This document shows positions 8,827-17,966 of a stretch of 64,000 bases of DNA, piece by piece. A program made the translations under genes and the position numbers. Location of the stretch: assembly GCF_003335505.1 (NCBI RefSeq), contig NZ_QPEX01000019.1:174928-238927 (forward strand), in the 5' to 3' direction. The notes under the pieces were generated by a model, which saw only the letters and a program-made list of their open reading frames with translations, did not search any database and was not told the origin of the DNA. Position 1 is the first letter of the stretch. Each line of letters starts with the position of its first letter. The DNA is from Bremerella cremea. Its GTDB lineage: Bacteria; Planctomycetota; Planctomycetia; Pirellulales; Pirellulaceae.

Positions 8827-10665
8827 CTACGTCAACGGCATAACAACCGCCATAAGCAGTGCGACCAGAAAACTAGTGGTTCCTAACACCAAAAGCAGCG
8901 TCGTCCAAGTCTTCAGCGCTTCGACTTCCGTTAGCCCGCTCATCTTGGCAAAGATCCAGAAACCGCTGTCATTCATCCACGACCCGATCAGCGAGCCAGC
9001 CCCAATACTGGTCGCCAGATAAACCGGATGGCAGCCAAGTGTTTCTGGGGAAGCTAAGCTCACGAGCATACCGCTGGCTGTGATCATCGCGACCGTGCTG
9101 GAACCCTGGGCAATTTTAAGCACTGCGGAAATGCCAAAGCCTAAGAACAAGATCAGCAGCTTGGCTGAGGAGGCATCGGAACCGATTGGGAACATGTGCT
9201 GAATTGCATCCCCGACATTGGCAACGGTCAACATCGCCCCAAAGGCACCTCCGGCTGCGGTGATCAAGATAATCAAGCCGCCGCTCATTAACGAGACCTC
9301 CACAGAAGAGGCCAACTCTTTGAGGGTAAATTGCCGCTGCACGGCCAATGTCCACATGGCAATCACAGCAGAAAGCAACAAGGCAAAGTTTGCGTCGCCC
9401 AGCATCGAGGTGATGTTGGCCAACTCACGTTTGCTGGTATTCCAGACATGCCGCTTGAGCACTTCGGGTCCGTAAACCGATTCCAACGTTTCTCGGTTCA
9501 TTCGCTCTGCTTCAACCGGGCTCATCCGGGCGACTGGCTTGCGCGAAAGGCTAACCGCTGTGCTCGAAAGCTTTGATCCCAGAAACGCGTCTTGATTCTT
9601 CGGGAAGTTTTTATCGACGAGCAGGTATTGGTTGAGCCGATTTAGCGCGACTTCCTTTTGCCCGTCGTTCAGCGAACCATCTTGTAGCAATAAGGAAGCA
9701 AGTTCCTCTCGTTCGGCGTCTTTACCATTGCCACGAATGGTTGCGATTACGTGCTTACCAAAATTCGTACCATCTCCTGCAGCAGCCGCACCTTGCTGAA
9801 TTGGCTGACGAAAAGCATCCCAGTCCGCAATATCGCCAGGCTGCAACTGCGCGGCCCGTTCGGTGTCGGCCATGGTAGTGAGAATGGTGTTCGTTGAAAT
9901 CAAGATCACCGGTAACAACACCGGAGCGAGCGAGATCCAGAGGGAAGGGAGTTTATCGTCGGGAATTGCTGCCGGCTCTGGTTCGGCACCGAGGGGCCGC
10001 ATCGGTAACGGCATGATGCGATTCATCAGCGACGAAAACCACAACCCCATGCACGCAGCGGGGAAAGCAATCGCCGCGCCGATCAAGATCATCAACCCTT
10101 TGTCGACATTCAATTGATCTGCAACGACAAGCGGGCCTGGGGTAGGGGGGACCAAGGTATGCGTGATGGCTCCACCGGTTGCAATCGCCATCACATACAA
10201 CAAATAGTTCTTCTGCGTCTTACGAAACAGAGAACGCCCCAGTGGTACCAGCAGATAAAAAACCGTGTCGAAAAAAACCGGCACCGCCAGCACAAAACTG
10301 CTGCCCATCAACGCAATGGAAGAACGTTTTTCGCCAAAAATAGACATGAACGCCCGAACCACCCGATCGGCGGCGCCACTATCCAACATACATTTACCAA
10401 TGACGGCGGCTAGGGCGATCACGATACCAACACCGCCAGCGGTACCCCCAAACGACGAGGCCACTCGTGAGAACTTATCTTGAATCGGCCCATCGGCCAT
10501 TAGGCTGACCACCATTGCTGCCGCAATCAACGCCAGAAAGGCATTGGCCCGGACAACGATAATTAGCCCCAATACGGTGGCCATGCCTACCAGCAGGCAA
10601 AGAACTGCGTATTGGTCAGCGGTGAGCAGAGAATCACCAAGCAGACAGATATCAAACGGAATCAT
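8827..10665 (-). CDS. GntP-family gluconate:H+ symporter with large insertion
   Basis: An inner-membrane permease of the gluconate permease family (GntP/GntT), expected to import gluconate or a related sugar acid with protons. Family features include AVPVFFDTVFYLLVPL, THTLVPPTPGPL, AQGSSTVAMITASG and GSWMNDSGFWIF. Family members usually have about 440-450 residues; this one has 612. The excess is a hydrophilic, charged segment of about 150 residues (about 267-418) between two membrane segments, rich in Asp, Gln, Arg and Lys and with no family I recognise. The gene stands alone, with no gluconate kinase nearby. The substrate is inferred from family only. Confidence 0.9.
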   Translation of the reverse strand: MIPFDICLLGDSLLTADQYAVLCLLVGMATVLGLIIVVRANAFLALIAAAMVVSLMADGPIQDKFSRVASSFGGTAGGVGIVIALAAVIGKCMLDSGAADRVVRAFMSIFGEKRSSIALMGSSFVLAVPVFFDTVFYLLVPLGRSLFRKTQKNYLLYVMAIATGGAITHTLVPPTPGPLVVADQLNVDKGLMILIGAAIAFPAACMGLWFSSLMNRIMPLPMRPLGAEPEPAAIPDDKLPSLWISLAPVLLPVILISTNTILTTMADTERAAQLQPGDIADWDAFRQPIQQGAAAAGDGTNFGKHVIATIRGNGKDAEREELASLLLQDGSLNDGQKEVALNRLNQYLLVDKNFPKNQDAFLGSKLSSTAVSLSRKPVARMSPVEAERMNRETLESVYGPEVLKRHVWNTSKRELANITSMLGDANFALLLSAVIAMWTLAVQRQFTLKELASSVEVSLMSGGLIILITAAGGAFGAMLTVANVGDAIQHMFPIGSDASSAKLLILFLGFGISAVLKIAQGSSTVAMITASGMLVSLASPETLGCHPVYLATSIGAGSLIGSWMNDSGFWIFAKMSGLTEVEALKTWTTLLLVLGTTSFLVALLMAVVMPLT

Positions 10666-10834
10666 TCCCGAGAACTCGATCAGAGGGGGCAGGGGAGGGG
10701 GTCATCAGAAAAGCTTGCTTTTCTTTAAGAAAGCAGGGTTGAAGATGCCATAACTCTATGGCAAATACAAGACTTGCCCCATGTTTCCTAGCTACTGGGC
10801 ATCAAATGAAGCTGATTTTTTAGGGATAAATAAC

Positions 10835-11581
10835 GTGTCGTCCGATCTCCAACTCGTTTCTCTGTGGCTCCGCAAGGCAAAATCGGCGGTTGTTTTCACC
10901 GGAGCTGGCATCAGCACCGAAAGCGGTATCCCAGATTTTCGTTCGCCTGGAGGGGTGTGGACCAAGTACCGAACCGTCTATTTCGACGAGTTCTGCCGTA
11001 GCGCCGAAGCTCGGCACGAGTATTGGTCTCAAAAGTCAGAAGCCCACACCGAGTTCGCCGCAGCGGTCCCCAACGTCGGGCATCATACGATTGCCCAGTG
11101 GGAAGCATCGGGGCTTATTCGTGGTGTGATCACGCAAAACATCGACGGCTTACATCAAATTGCTGGCAGCCAGGATGTTCTGGAATTGCACGGAACGGCT
11201 CGGGAAGTCTCTTGCCTCGACTGCGATGCCCGCTTTCCCGTGGCCCCGTTTGTCGAGCAGTTCCGCACAACGAATCAGGTACCGCTTTGCCCAAAGTGTG
11301 GCGACGGGCGTTTAAAGCATGCGACCGTTTCGTTTGGCCAGTCGTTGCCTGAGAAGGTCTTCGAGCGAGCACACCACTGGTGCCAAGAAGCCGACCTAGT
11401 GATTTCGGTCGGCTCGTCCTTAGTCGTCTATCCGGCAGCGGGACTGCCCGAACTAGCTAAACGCAACAGGGCGAAGCTAGTCATCATCAACCGCGACGAA
11501 ACGGGCCTCGACTCGATGGCAGATATGCTTGTCGATGGAAGCTGCGGCGAGGCCTTGGCGGCCATTCATGCGGCTCTTTAG
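10835..11581 (+). CDS. Sir2-family NAD-dependent protein deacylase
   Basis: A sirtuin that removes acyl groups from lysines using NAD+. The 248-residue protein from the GTG at 10835 shows the NAD motif GAGISTESGIPDFRS, TQNIDGLH, catalytic His in LHGTAREVSC, two zinc cysteine pairs (CLDC and CPKC) and SVGSSLVVYPAAGLP. A longer reading from an ATG at 10781 adds 18 residues, but the GTG has AGGGA 8 nt upstream and gives the usual family length, so it is preferred. It is convergent with the next gene, sharing 4 nt (TTAG) at the stops. No acetyl-CoA synthetase or acetyltransferase partner is nearby. Confidence 0.93.
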   Translation: MSSDLQLVSLWLRKAKSAVVFTGAGISTESGIPDFRSPGGVWTKYRTVYFDEFCRSAEARHEYWSQKSEAHTEFAAAVPNVGHHTIAQWEASGLIRGVITQNIDGLHQIAGSQDVLELHGTAREVSCLDCDARFPVAPFVEQFRTTNQVPLCPKCGDGRLKHATVSFGQSLPEKVFERAHHWCQEADLVISVGSSLVVYPAAGLPELAKRNRAKLVIINRDETGLDSMADMLVDGSCGEALAAIHAAL

Positions 11582-12327
11582 AGGAGGCTTTCCAGCAGCA
11601 GGCGAATCTTCCGCATCTCGGCCATTTGGTCGGTGTCGGGCAGTGGTGGCATGTGAACGGTCAACGCTCGGTTGTAGCCGGACTGCTCTAACTGGGTGAT
11701 CAAGCGACCGTATTCCACTTCCCCTTGGCCAACCCGAACGTGCATCGCATCTTGCCGCGTGTCGCGAAGGTAGACATGGCTGACATATTTCAGCACCTTG
11801 TCGTAGCTCTTCGGGCCATCTTCGCGACAGATGAAGTGGCTCGGATCAAGCGTGATCCCCAACCCTTTCACATTGTCGCACAGCACTTGAATCGTATCGC
11901 AGTCTTGGGACAAGCAGCCGACATGCGTGTGCATGCTGGTCACGATACCTTCCTTGGCGGATATCGCGACCATCTCGCGTAGGTGTTCGACCTCTTCATT
12001 GAAAGGGGTGCCGAACGGTCCGCTCGGAATGGTAATCGAAGCAACCTTGACGGCCTTGGCCAACCGACAGATTTCTTCGTACTCGCGATAACGATCGTCC
12101 CCTTGCGCGTTACTTAAGAGGCGAAAATTGGAAATTACCAACCGCTGCGTATCGTGACAAATATCGATCGCATGCTGCAAGTTATTGCACACATCGGAAG
12201 GCCGCAGATGGTCACCATTTTCATCCAGCGTCATATCGACGGCGCTAAATTCCAAGTCGACCAGCTTTTCCATGCAATCACGCAAGGGTAAGTCGGGAAA
12301 ACACTCGGTCGAAGCGGAAACGAACAC
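11578..12327 (-). CDS. sugar phosphate isomerase/epimerase-like TIM barrel
   Basis: A 249-residue protein of the xylose-isomerase-like TIM-barrel superfamily. Its layout fits: start with SASTECFPDLPLRDCMEKLVDLEFSAVD, a His in MHTHVG, the metal-site-like GITLDPSHF, and Glu/His positions in RVGQGEVEYGRLI. Members are cytoplasmic, metal-dependent isomerases, epimerases or dehydratases of sugars; the substrate is unknown here and neighbours give no pathway. ATG start. It overlaps the sirtuin gene by 4 nt tail to tail. Confidence 0.8.
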   Translation of the reverse strand: MFVSASTECFPDLPLRDCMEKLVDLEFSAVDMTLDENGDHLRPSDVCNNLQHAIDICHDTQRLVISNFRLLSNAQGDDRYREYEEICRLAKAVKVASITIPSGPFGTPFNEEVEHLREMVAISAKEGIVTSMHTHVGCLSQDCDTIQVLCDNVKGLGITLDPSHFICREDGPKSYDKVLKYVSHVYLRDTRQDAMHVRVGQGEVEYGRLITQLEQSGYNRALTVHMPPLPDTDQMAEMRKIRLLLESLL

Positions 12328-12589
12328 GGCTCGACTCCTTCACCTGCCATGGGATGTTCTAGAAATATTAATCGTTACGATTAAACAATCCGGCGTAGCT
12401 TACCGGTATTGGGCATGCTTTGACAACACCAGAGTAGAATCCTCCCATAAATTGCCCGATTTAGGGAGCAAGCCAGTTCGCCAAATTGCCACTCTCGGGT
12501 TGAAACGTAGAATAACGGAAACGTTGTCACCTTCACTACGACAAACAACTAGATACGCAATACCTTTTAGCTGTCAGGACCCACGCATT

Positions 12590-13675
12590 ATGGCCAATCA
12601 GGATCCCCCGGAAATGGTCCAACCGCTTCCCAATCCCCCTCAGCCTACACCTCCCCAGCAAATCATCATTCAAAATGGCTCTCGCGGTAGCATTCTTTGG
12701 AGAATCGTCGCTGCCATCGGGTGGCTAGGGGTCATGTTTTGCATTCCGATCATTCTCGCCCTGGCAATCAGCTCGTCCAGCTATTACAACACCACCGAAG
12801 GTGTCTCTGAAAAGTTCTTCTCTGGCGACAAAACTGCGGACAATAAGATAGCCGTGATCAATATCACTGGCGTGATCATGTCGGGCGAAGGGTACATCCG
12901 CAAGCAAATCGACTTGGCCCGCGAAGATAAAGACGTGAAAGCGGTCGTTGTGCGAGTCGATTCGCCCGGCGGCACCGTCACCGGGTCGGACTATATCTTG
13001 CACCACCTCAAGCAGCTGAAAAAAGATCGGGACATTCCCCTGATCGTCAGCATGGGGGCCATGGCCACTTCCGGTGGGTACTACGTATCGATGGCGGTTG
13101 AAGATGAGAAAGACTCGATCTTCGCCGAGCCGACCACCACCACGGGCTCGATCGGGGTGATCATCCCGCACTACAACATCTCGGGGCTGATGAAAGAATA
13201 TCATGTCGAAGACGATTCGATCATGAGTCACCCGCGCAAGCAGATGTTGACCATGACGCGTGAAATGTCCCCTGAAAACCGAGAGATCTTGCAGGAATAC
13301 GTCAACCAATCGTTCACGCGTTTCAAAGACATCGTGAAAGAAGGTCGTCCCCAATTTGCTGCCGATCCCGCAAAACTCGATGTACTAGCCACTGGTGAAA
13401 TCTTCACGGCTACGCAAGCCCTCGACTCTGGCCTGATCGACAAGATCGGGTTTATTGAAGAAGCAGTAGCCCGTGCGGCAGAACTGGCCAAGATCGACGT
13501 CAAATCAACCCGCGTGGTGACTTACACCCAGCCAACTTCATTGTTCGATGTGGGGCTCTCCCAGAGCAAGGCCATGAGTTGGGACACGATGCTTGAACTA
13601 TCCGCCCCTAAAGCCTACTACCTCTCAAGCTATTTACCACCGATTGTCAGTTCGTTCCCGCTAAGGTCGAACTAG
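12590..13675 (+). CDS. sppA: signal peptide peptidase SppA
   Basis: A 361-residue membrane-anchored serine protease of the short SppA type (S49), which degrades signal peptides left in the membrane. A proline-rich cytoplasmic N-terminus is followed by one TM helix (about 42-66, GWLGVMFCIPIILALAISSS), then the protease domain with SPGGTVTGSDYI, the catalytic Ser in GAMATSGGYYVSMA, and the likely dyad Lys in SHPRKQMLT. An in-frame reading can begin at 12185, inside the opposite gene, but the ATG at 12590 with AGGA upstream gives the expected architecture. The gene ends just before a strong terminator. Confidence 0.93.
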   Translation: MANQDPPEMVQPLPNPPQPTPPQQIIIQNGSRGSILWRIVAAIGWLGVMFCIPIILALAISSSSYYNTTEGVSEKFFSGDKTADNKIAVINITGVIMSGEGYIRKQIDLAREDKDVKAVVVRVDSPGGTVTGSDYILHHLKQLKKDRDIPLIVSMGAMATSGGYYVSMAVEDEKDSIFAEPTTTTGSIGVIIPHYNISGLMKEYHVEDDSIMSHPRKQMLTMTREMSPENREILQEYVNQSFTRFKDIVKEGRPQFAADPAKLDVLATGEIFTATQALDSGLIDKIGFIEEAVARAAELAKIDVKSTRVVTYTQPTSLFDVGLSQSKAMSWDTMLELSAPKAYYLSSYLPPIVSSFPLRSN

Positions 13676-13700
13676 CCGATTCCGCCACAAGCGATCCCGA

Positions 13701-13731
13701 GGGAGGTCTTAAGTTAGACCTCCCTTTTTTT
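13701..13731 (+). terminator. intrinsic terminator of sppA
   Basis: A 9-bp perfect stem (GGGAGGTCT at 13701-13709, AGACCTCCC at 13716-13724), 6-nt loop, and seven T residues at 13725-13731. The T-run overlaps the stop codon of the convergent transporter gene. Confidence 0.93.
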
Positions 13732-15250
13732 ATGACGTGCCGAGGACATATCGTCCCAACACCAGCACTGTGATGGAAACCAAGGCGATCGAGATGATAT
13801 TTAGCACAATGCCTGCCTTGACCATCTTGCCGATTGGCACCCGTCCAGATCCATAAACAATCGCATTGGGGGGCGTTGCCACAGGCATCATGAAGGCGCA
13901 ACTTGCCGCCAGAGTGGCTGGCACCAACAACAGAAGTGGCGGTACTCCCAGTTCCTGCGAGGCGCTTCCTAGCACAGGATTGAATGTCTGAACGCTGGCC
14001 AAGTTCGAGGTGAACTCCGTCAACCAGATCATGCCGGTCGCCGTGACGACCACCATGGCCGAATGCGACATATCGCTCATCATGTTGGCCATGTGCGCGC
14101 CAAGATAAAGATCAAACTTCGAGGCATTCACGGCTTTGGCCAAGGCCGTACCACCACCAAACAAAAGAAGTACTCCCCAAGGGACTTTCACGGTGGCATC
14201 CCAGTTTAGCAGAGGCTCGTGAGGCTCGTTCTTTTTGCCACTAGGAATAAGAAAACAGAGGACGGCCATGCCTATTGCTGCCGTGGCATCGCTGACAAAC
14301 TGTTTGCCATCGGCATCGACGAAAGCCATGCCCCAGCCCCAACCTTTGACCGGCTCGCGTAGGATCCAAAGCAAGGCCGTCGTCAGAAAAACCGCCCCAA
14401 CGCGCCACTCTGCAGCAGAAATCGGGCCCAACTTATGGAGTTCATCAAGGATAACGCTTCGCCCGCCAATCGATTCCTTGCTGCTTACGGGAAACAACAC
14501 GTACCCGAGAATTGCCCATGTAATCAACAAAAACACGGCAGAGAAGGGGAGGGCCATCAACATCCAAGCGAGGAAGGAAACGTTGGGCTCGTTCGGGAAG
14601 TTCTCGCGATAAAACGAGGCGAACGCAATGTTAGGTGGCGTTCCGACTAGCGTTGCCACTCCGCCGATACTAGCGGAATATGCGATTCCCAGCATCAAGC
14701 CAACCCCCAGGTTCTTCCGAGCCGACTCGCCAACGAGTTTTAAATCGGCCACGGCTAGAATGCTCGTCGCAATCGGCAACATCAATAGCGTGGTGGCGGT
14801 GTTCGATATCCACATCGACATCACGCCGGTCGCGACCATAAATCCTAATAGAAGCTTAGCCGGGTTGTCTCCCATAACGTAAACAATGGTCAAGGCCAGG
14901 CGTTTGTGTAAGCCAGCCTGTTCGATCGCTAACGCAATCAGAAAACCGCCAAGAAACAAAAAGATGTTGTGGTCGCCATACGCCGAAGCGACTTCTTTAA
15001 CCGGTTGAATCTCTAGCAGCGGAAACAAGACGAGTGGCAGAAGCGACGTAGCCGCCAAGGGGATCGCTTCGGTCAGCCACCAAATCGCCATCCAAGCAAA
15101 CGCGCCCGCCATAGCGTTGAGTTGCGGACGCTCGGCATCGAGGTAGCTGCCGGAAGCCTGCATACCCCATAAGAGGATGGCCGCTAGAGGGCCAAGCCAC
15201 AATCCAATCCTGGCCGCTAGGGTCGGCGGCGGTGTTGTTGCTTCGGCCAA
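13730..15250 (-). CDS. DASS/SLC13-family anion symporter
   Basis: A 506-residue inner-membrane transporter of the divalent anion:Na+ symporter family (SLC13, CitT/INDY-like). It would import dicarboxylates, sulfate or a similar anion with sodium. About 11 hydrophobic segments are visible, with WLTEAIPLAATSLLP near 58-72, the first signature SNT at 149-151 (MWISNTATTLLMLPI), GTPPNIAF, and MMPVATPPNAIVYG near the C-terminus. The second signature, normally SNT, reads Ser415-Asn416-Leu417, so one sodium/substrate-site residue is changed. The start lies 15 nt after the secreted TPR gene's stop, so the two may share a transcript. Confidence 0.9.
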   Translation of the reverse strand: MAEATTPPPTLAARIGLWLGPLAAILLWGMQASGSYLDAERPQLNAMAGAFAWMAIWWLTEAIPLAATSLLPLVLFPLLEIQPVKEVASAYGDHNIFLFLGGFLIALAIEQAGLHKRLALTIVYVMGDNPAKLLLGFMVATGVMSMWISNTATTLLMLPIATSILAVADLKLVGESARKNLGVGLMLGIAYSASIGGVATLVGTPPNIAFASFYRENFPNEPNVSFLAWMLMALPFSAVFLLITWAILGYVLFPVSSKESIGGRSVILDELHKLGPISAAEWRVGAVFLTTALLWILREPVKGWGWGMAFVDADGKQFVSDATAAIGMAVLCFLIPSGKKNEPHEPLLNWDATVKVPWGVLLLFGGGTALAKAVNASKFDLYLGAHMANMMSDMSHSAMVVVTATGMIWLTEFTSNLASVQTFNPVLGSASQELGVPPLLLLVPATLAASCAFMMPVATPPNAIVYGSGRVPIGKMVKAGIVLNIISIALVSITVLVLGRYVLGTS

Positions 15251-15265
15251 TCTACGCTTCCTTCC

Positions 15266-15913
15266 TTAGAAGTTGCCGGTTATCTCGACACGAATCGATC
15301 CGCGATTGTCATCGTTGTAGATGTCATGCATTTTCAATAGCAAACGACCGGTTTGTGGCATGCTCATTTGCTTTTGTGCGCCGATCGTAAAGGGCACGGT
15401 GTCTTTATCAGGCACCGCTGACTTCGCAATCACACCAATCAGCGAACCTAAGCGATAGTCGCGCATTTCGCGAGGGATTTCTAAACCATTGGCATCTCCT
15501 ATGTGGGCAAACATCCACTCCCCTTCAGTGCGAAACCCCATCGGACTTCCAGCGACGACATCAATCCCGGTGTCTTGCCAACCTTCGCGAGCCTCGACCG
15601 CAATGATCTTCTTATTCGCATTAGAAAGCTCGCCGTTGACCACTTTCATTTTCTCGACGGCAGGCTTGTAGTTGGGAACCAGCTTCAGAATTTCGCTGAA
15701 AGCAACACGAGCTTTCTCCCAATCTTTCTTCCGGGCATATTCGTCACCCAGCTTTTCCGCTTTCGTCACAAACTCGCGATGGAGTTCAACTAAACGAGGA
15801 TCGGAAGGGAGATCGAGCTTTTCTTCTTTGGGAGGTTGCTGACGACGCTGCGCGAAGACGTCTGTTGGCAAGAAACCTACGGTGATTAACAAACAGCAAA
15901 TGGCAAGTCGCAT
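15266..15913 (-). CDS. secreted TPR protein with LecA/PA-IL-like domain
   Basis: A 215-residue exported protein: signal peptide (hydrophobic about 4-16, cleavage near VFAQ), a charged linker, a TPR-like helical hairpin (about 45-80, GDEYARKKDWEKARVAFSEILKLVPNY), then a beta-rich domain (about 105-215). That domain resembles the PA-IL/LecA galactose-lectin fold in its order of motifs: GWQDTGIDVVAG, GEWMFAHIGDANG, GSLIGVIAKSA, TGRLLLKMHDIYNDDNRGSIRVEI. Sugar binding is inferred, not shown. The ATG at 15913 has AGGAGA 10 nt upstream; a longer reading to 16000 lacks a signal peptide at its start. It lies just upstream of the anion transporter gene on the same strand. Confidence 0.75.
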   Translation of the reverse strand: MRLAICCLLITVGFLPTDVFAQRRQQPPKEEKLDLPSDPRLVELHREFVTKAEKLGDEYARKKDWEKARVAFSEILKLVPNYKPAVEKMKVVNGELSNANKKIIAVEAREGWQDTGIDVVAGSPMGFRTEGEWMFAHIGDANGLEIPREMRDYRLGSLIGVIAKSAVPDKDTVPFTIGAQKQMSMPQTGRLLLKMHDIYNDDNRGSIRVEITGNF

Positions 15914-16033
15914 TGAGAAAAATTCTCCTAAGAGAAGCGCGCGGAGGTTAGTCTCTATTAAAGTTCTAGCACGCAAACGTTGCAAGCACATGGCAATCAA
16001 CGGCCCAATTGCCGAGCCTCTAGCTCGTTTTGC

Positions 16034-17944
16034 CTATCTCGACCGCCAAAATCGTGGCATCAAAAGGACCAGAACAGCAAATATTTCCAGGCGTCCGATC
16101 ATCATCAATGCCGTGAATAGGAGCTTGGTCCACCAACTAAAATTCGCGTAGTTCTGCGTAGCCCCAATGATCCCCAGCCCTGGCCCCACGTTGTTCAGGG
16201 TGGCAGCAACGGCTGTGGCGCTATCGATTAGCTTGTGCTCGATATGCTCTTCCGCCGAGCCCCAGGTCGTATCCGGTTCGAGCGTGACGATCGAGAGCCA
16301 GCCAAACACAAATAGCACCAGGATCAAGCTGAAATAGATCAATATATTGGTCTGCAAATCAGGATCATCAACCGGTTTTCCCCCCAGTCGCAAAGGGCGG
16401 ACAACCGAAGGATGGTACGATTTCTCTAGCTGTAAGAACAGAATCTTGTGAAAGAGGATGTGGCGAATTACCTTCACGCCACCCCCAGTACTTCCCGCAC
16501 AACCTCCGACAAACATCAGCAAAAACAACACACCGCGGCCAAAACTATTCCACTTGTCGAAGTCGTGGGTGCCGTAGCCGGTGGTCGTAATGATGGAAAC
16601 AACCTGAAACAGACCATTCCGCAGCGCGAGCTGAAATTCGGTAAAGCTTGACGTATTCGGATCGATGATGAAGTCGTCGTAGACCATTCCAAACGACATC
16701 ACACAAATGGTCACCCCAATGATGATCCCCATGTAATAACGCCACTCGATATCACCGACCAACCGATTCGCCTGACCAATCATCAGAAAATAAAGCAACG
16801 TGAAGTTCGACCCGGCCAAGACCATGAAGACGATGACAACGTACTCGATCCACGCTCCCATCGTGTGATTGACTTGGTAGAAGTGCCCCAGGCTGGCGTT
16901 GTATGTACTGAAGCCTCCTGTTGCCAATGTCCCAAAGGCGTGGCAAATTGCGTCGAAAACATCCATTCCCAACAGCCATAACAAGCACGTCAAAATCAAA
17001 TTCAAGCCGCAATAAAGCGCGGCAAACATCCAAGCGGTATGTTGGATCCGCGAGTGTGAGCCTTCTTTGCTGGGGCCTGGAATCTCGTTCCGCATTAACG
17101 CCTTGCCTGCGGAGCCTTGCCCGAGAATCACAACAAACAGCACGATAATCCCTAGCCCACCCAGGAAATGCGTACTGCTACGCCAGAACAAGACACAGTG
17201 CGGCAAGCTGATAGGATCTTCAAGATTTGCAATCACCGTTGCCCCGGTGGTACTAAAGCCTGATTGCGACTCGAAAATCGCATCGGCGATGTTCATCCGA
17301 ACCCCACGAATTCGATAGTTGTTGGCTCGATCCAAAGGACTATCAGGCTCTTGGCCAGGATGAATCAACACGCCGCGCCAATGAGACAACTCGCTCAGGT
17401 CCTCAAACACGACGCGAAAATCAGGCAATGGATCTTCAACCTTGCTCCACTTTCGCATGCGGGCGTCGTACTGTTCTTCGAGCTTGCGGGCAGGCAATCC
17501 TTTGGCACCTGCGGAAACAAGCGAATCGACCAAGGCATATTGCTCCTGGGTCAATGGTGACACAGGATCCCCATAGATTTGCGGAGCAATTTCATGGGAG
17601 CTAAACAGGCGCACGGCCAGTTTGTTGCTGGACCCGCTCAGGATATAGGGCATCGCCCCTAAGACGGTTGCCACCACCCAACTCAGGCCAACCACCGCCA
17701 TCGCTTCGCGCCGATAGAGATCACCTTGAGCATGGCGACCAATTCGCCAAAAGATGGCCCAGCAAACAATGCTCAACAAAATGGAATAGATGAGCCCCAG
17801 AAAACCATAGGTTTCAAACTGCTGGAAATCTTCACCGGTCCGATGCCCCAACTGTGGCCAGGCCCAAGGCAGACTAAAGACCATCGTCACGCCGATAATC
17901 AGGCAGATGATCGAAAGAAGTCGGCACACCAAGCGATAGTTCAT
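16034..17944 (-). CDS. trkH: Trk potassium uptake system, membrane subunit TrkH
   Basis: The 636-residue K+-translocating subunit. All four pore-loop filter motifs are visible: STTGAT (231-236), TGGFST, TTTGYG and NNVGPG. The start used is the ATG at 17944, 22 nt after the trkA stop; upstream codons lie inside trkA. Compared with the usual length near 480-500 residues, there is an extra loop of about 110 residues (about 105-217) between the second membrane segment pair and the first pore loop, hydrophilic and probably periplasmic. It should work with the TrkA protein encoded immediately upstream. Confidence 0.95.
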   Translation of the reverse strand: MNYRLVCRLLSIICLIIGVTMVFSLPWAWPQLGHRTGEDFQQFETYGFLGLIYSILLSIVCWAIFWRIGRHAQGDLYRREAMAVVGLSWVVATVLGAMPYILSGSSNKLAVRLFSSHEIAPQIYGDPVSPLTQEQYALVDSLVSAGAKGLPARKLEEQYDARMRKWSKVEDPLPDFRVVFEDLSELSHWRGVLIHPGQEPDSPLDRANNYRIRGVRMNIADAIFESQSGFSTTGATVIANLEDPISLPHCVLFWRSSTHFLGGLGIIVLFVVILGQGSAGKALMRNEIPGPSKEGSHSRIQHTAWMFAALYCGLNLILTCLLWLLGMDVFDAICHAFGTLATGGFSTYNASLGHFYQVNHTMGAWIEYVVIVFMVLAGSNFTLLYFLMIGQANRLVGDIEWRYYMGIIIGVTICVMSFGMVYDDFIIDPNTSSFTEFQLALRNGLFQVVSIITTTGYGTHDFDKWNSFGRGVLFLLMFVGGCAGSTGGGVKVIRHILFHKILFLQLEKSYHPSVVRPLRLGGKPVDDPDLQTNILIYFSLILVLFVFGWLSIVTLEPDTTWGSAEEHIEHKLIDSATAVAATLNNVGPGLGIIGATQNYANFSWWTKLLFTALMMIGRLEIFAVLVLLMPRFWRSR

Positions 17945-17966
17945 GACGCTCTTGGGTTGAATGCGA

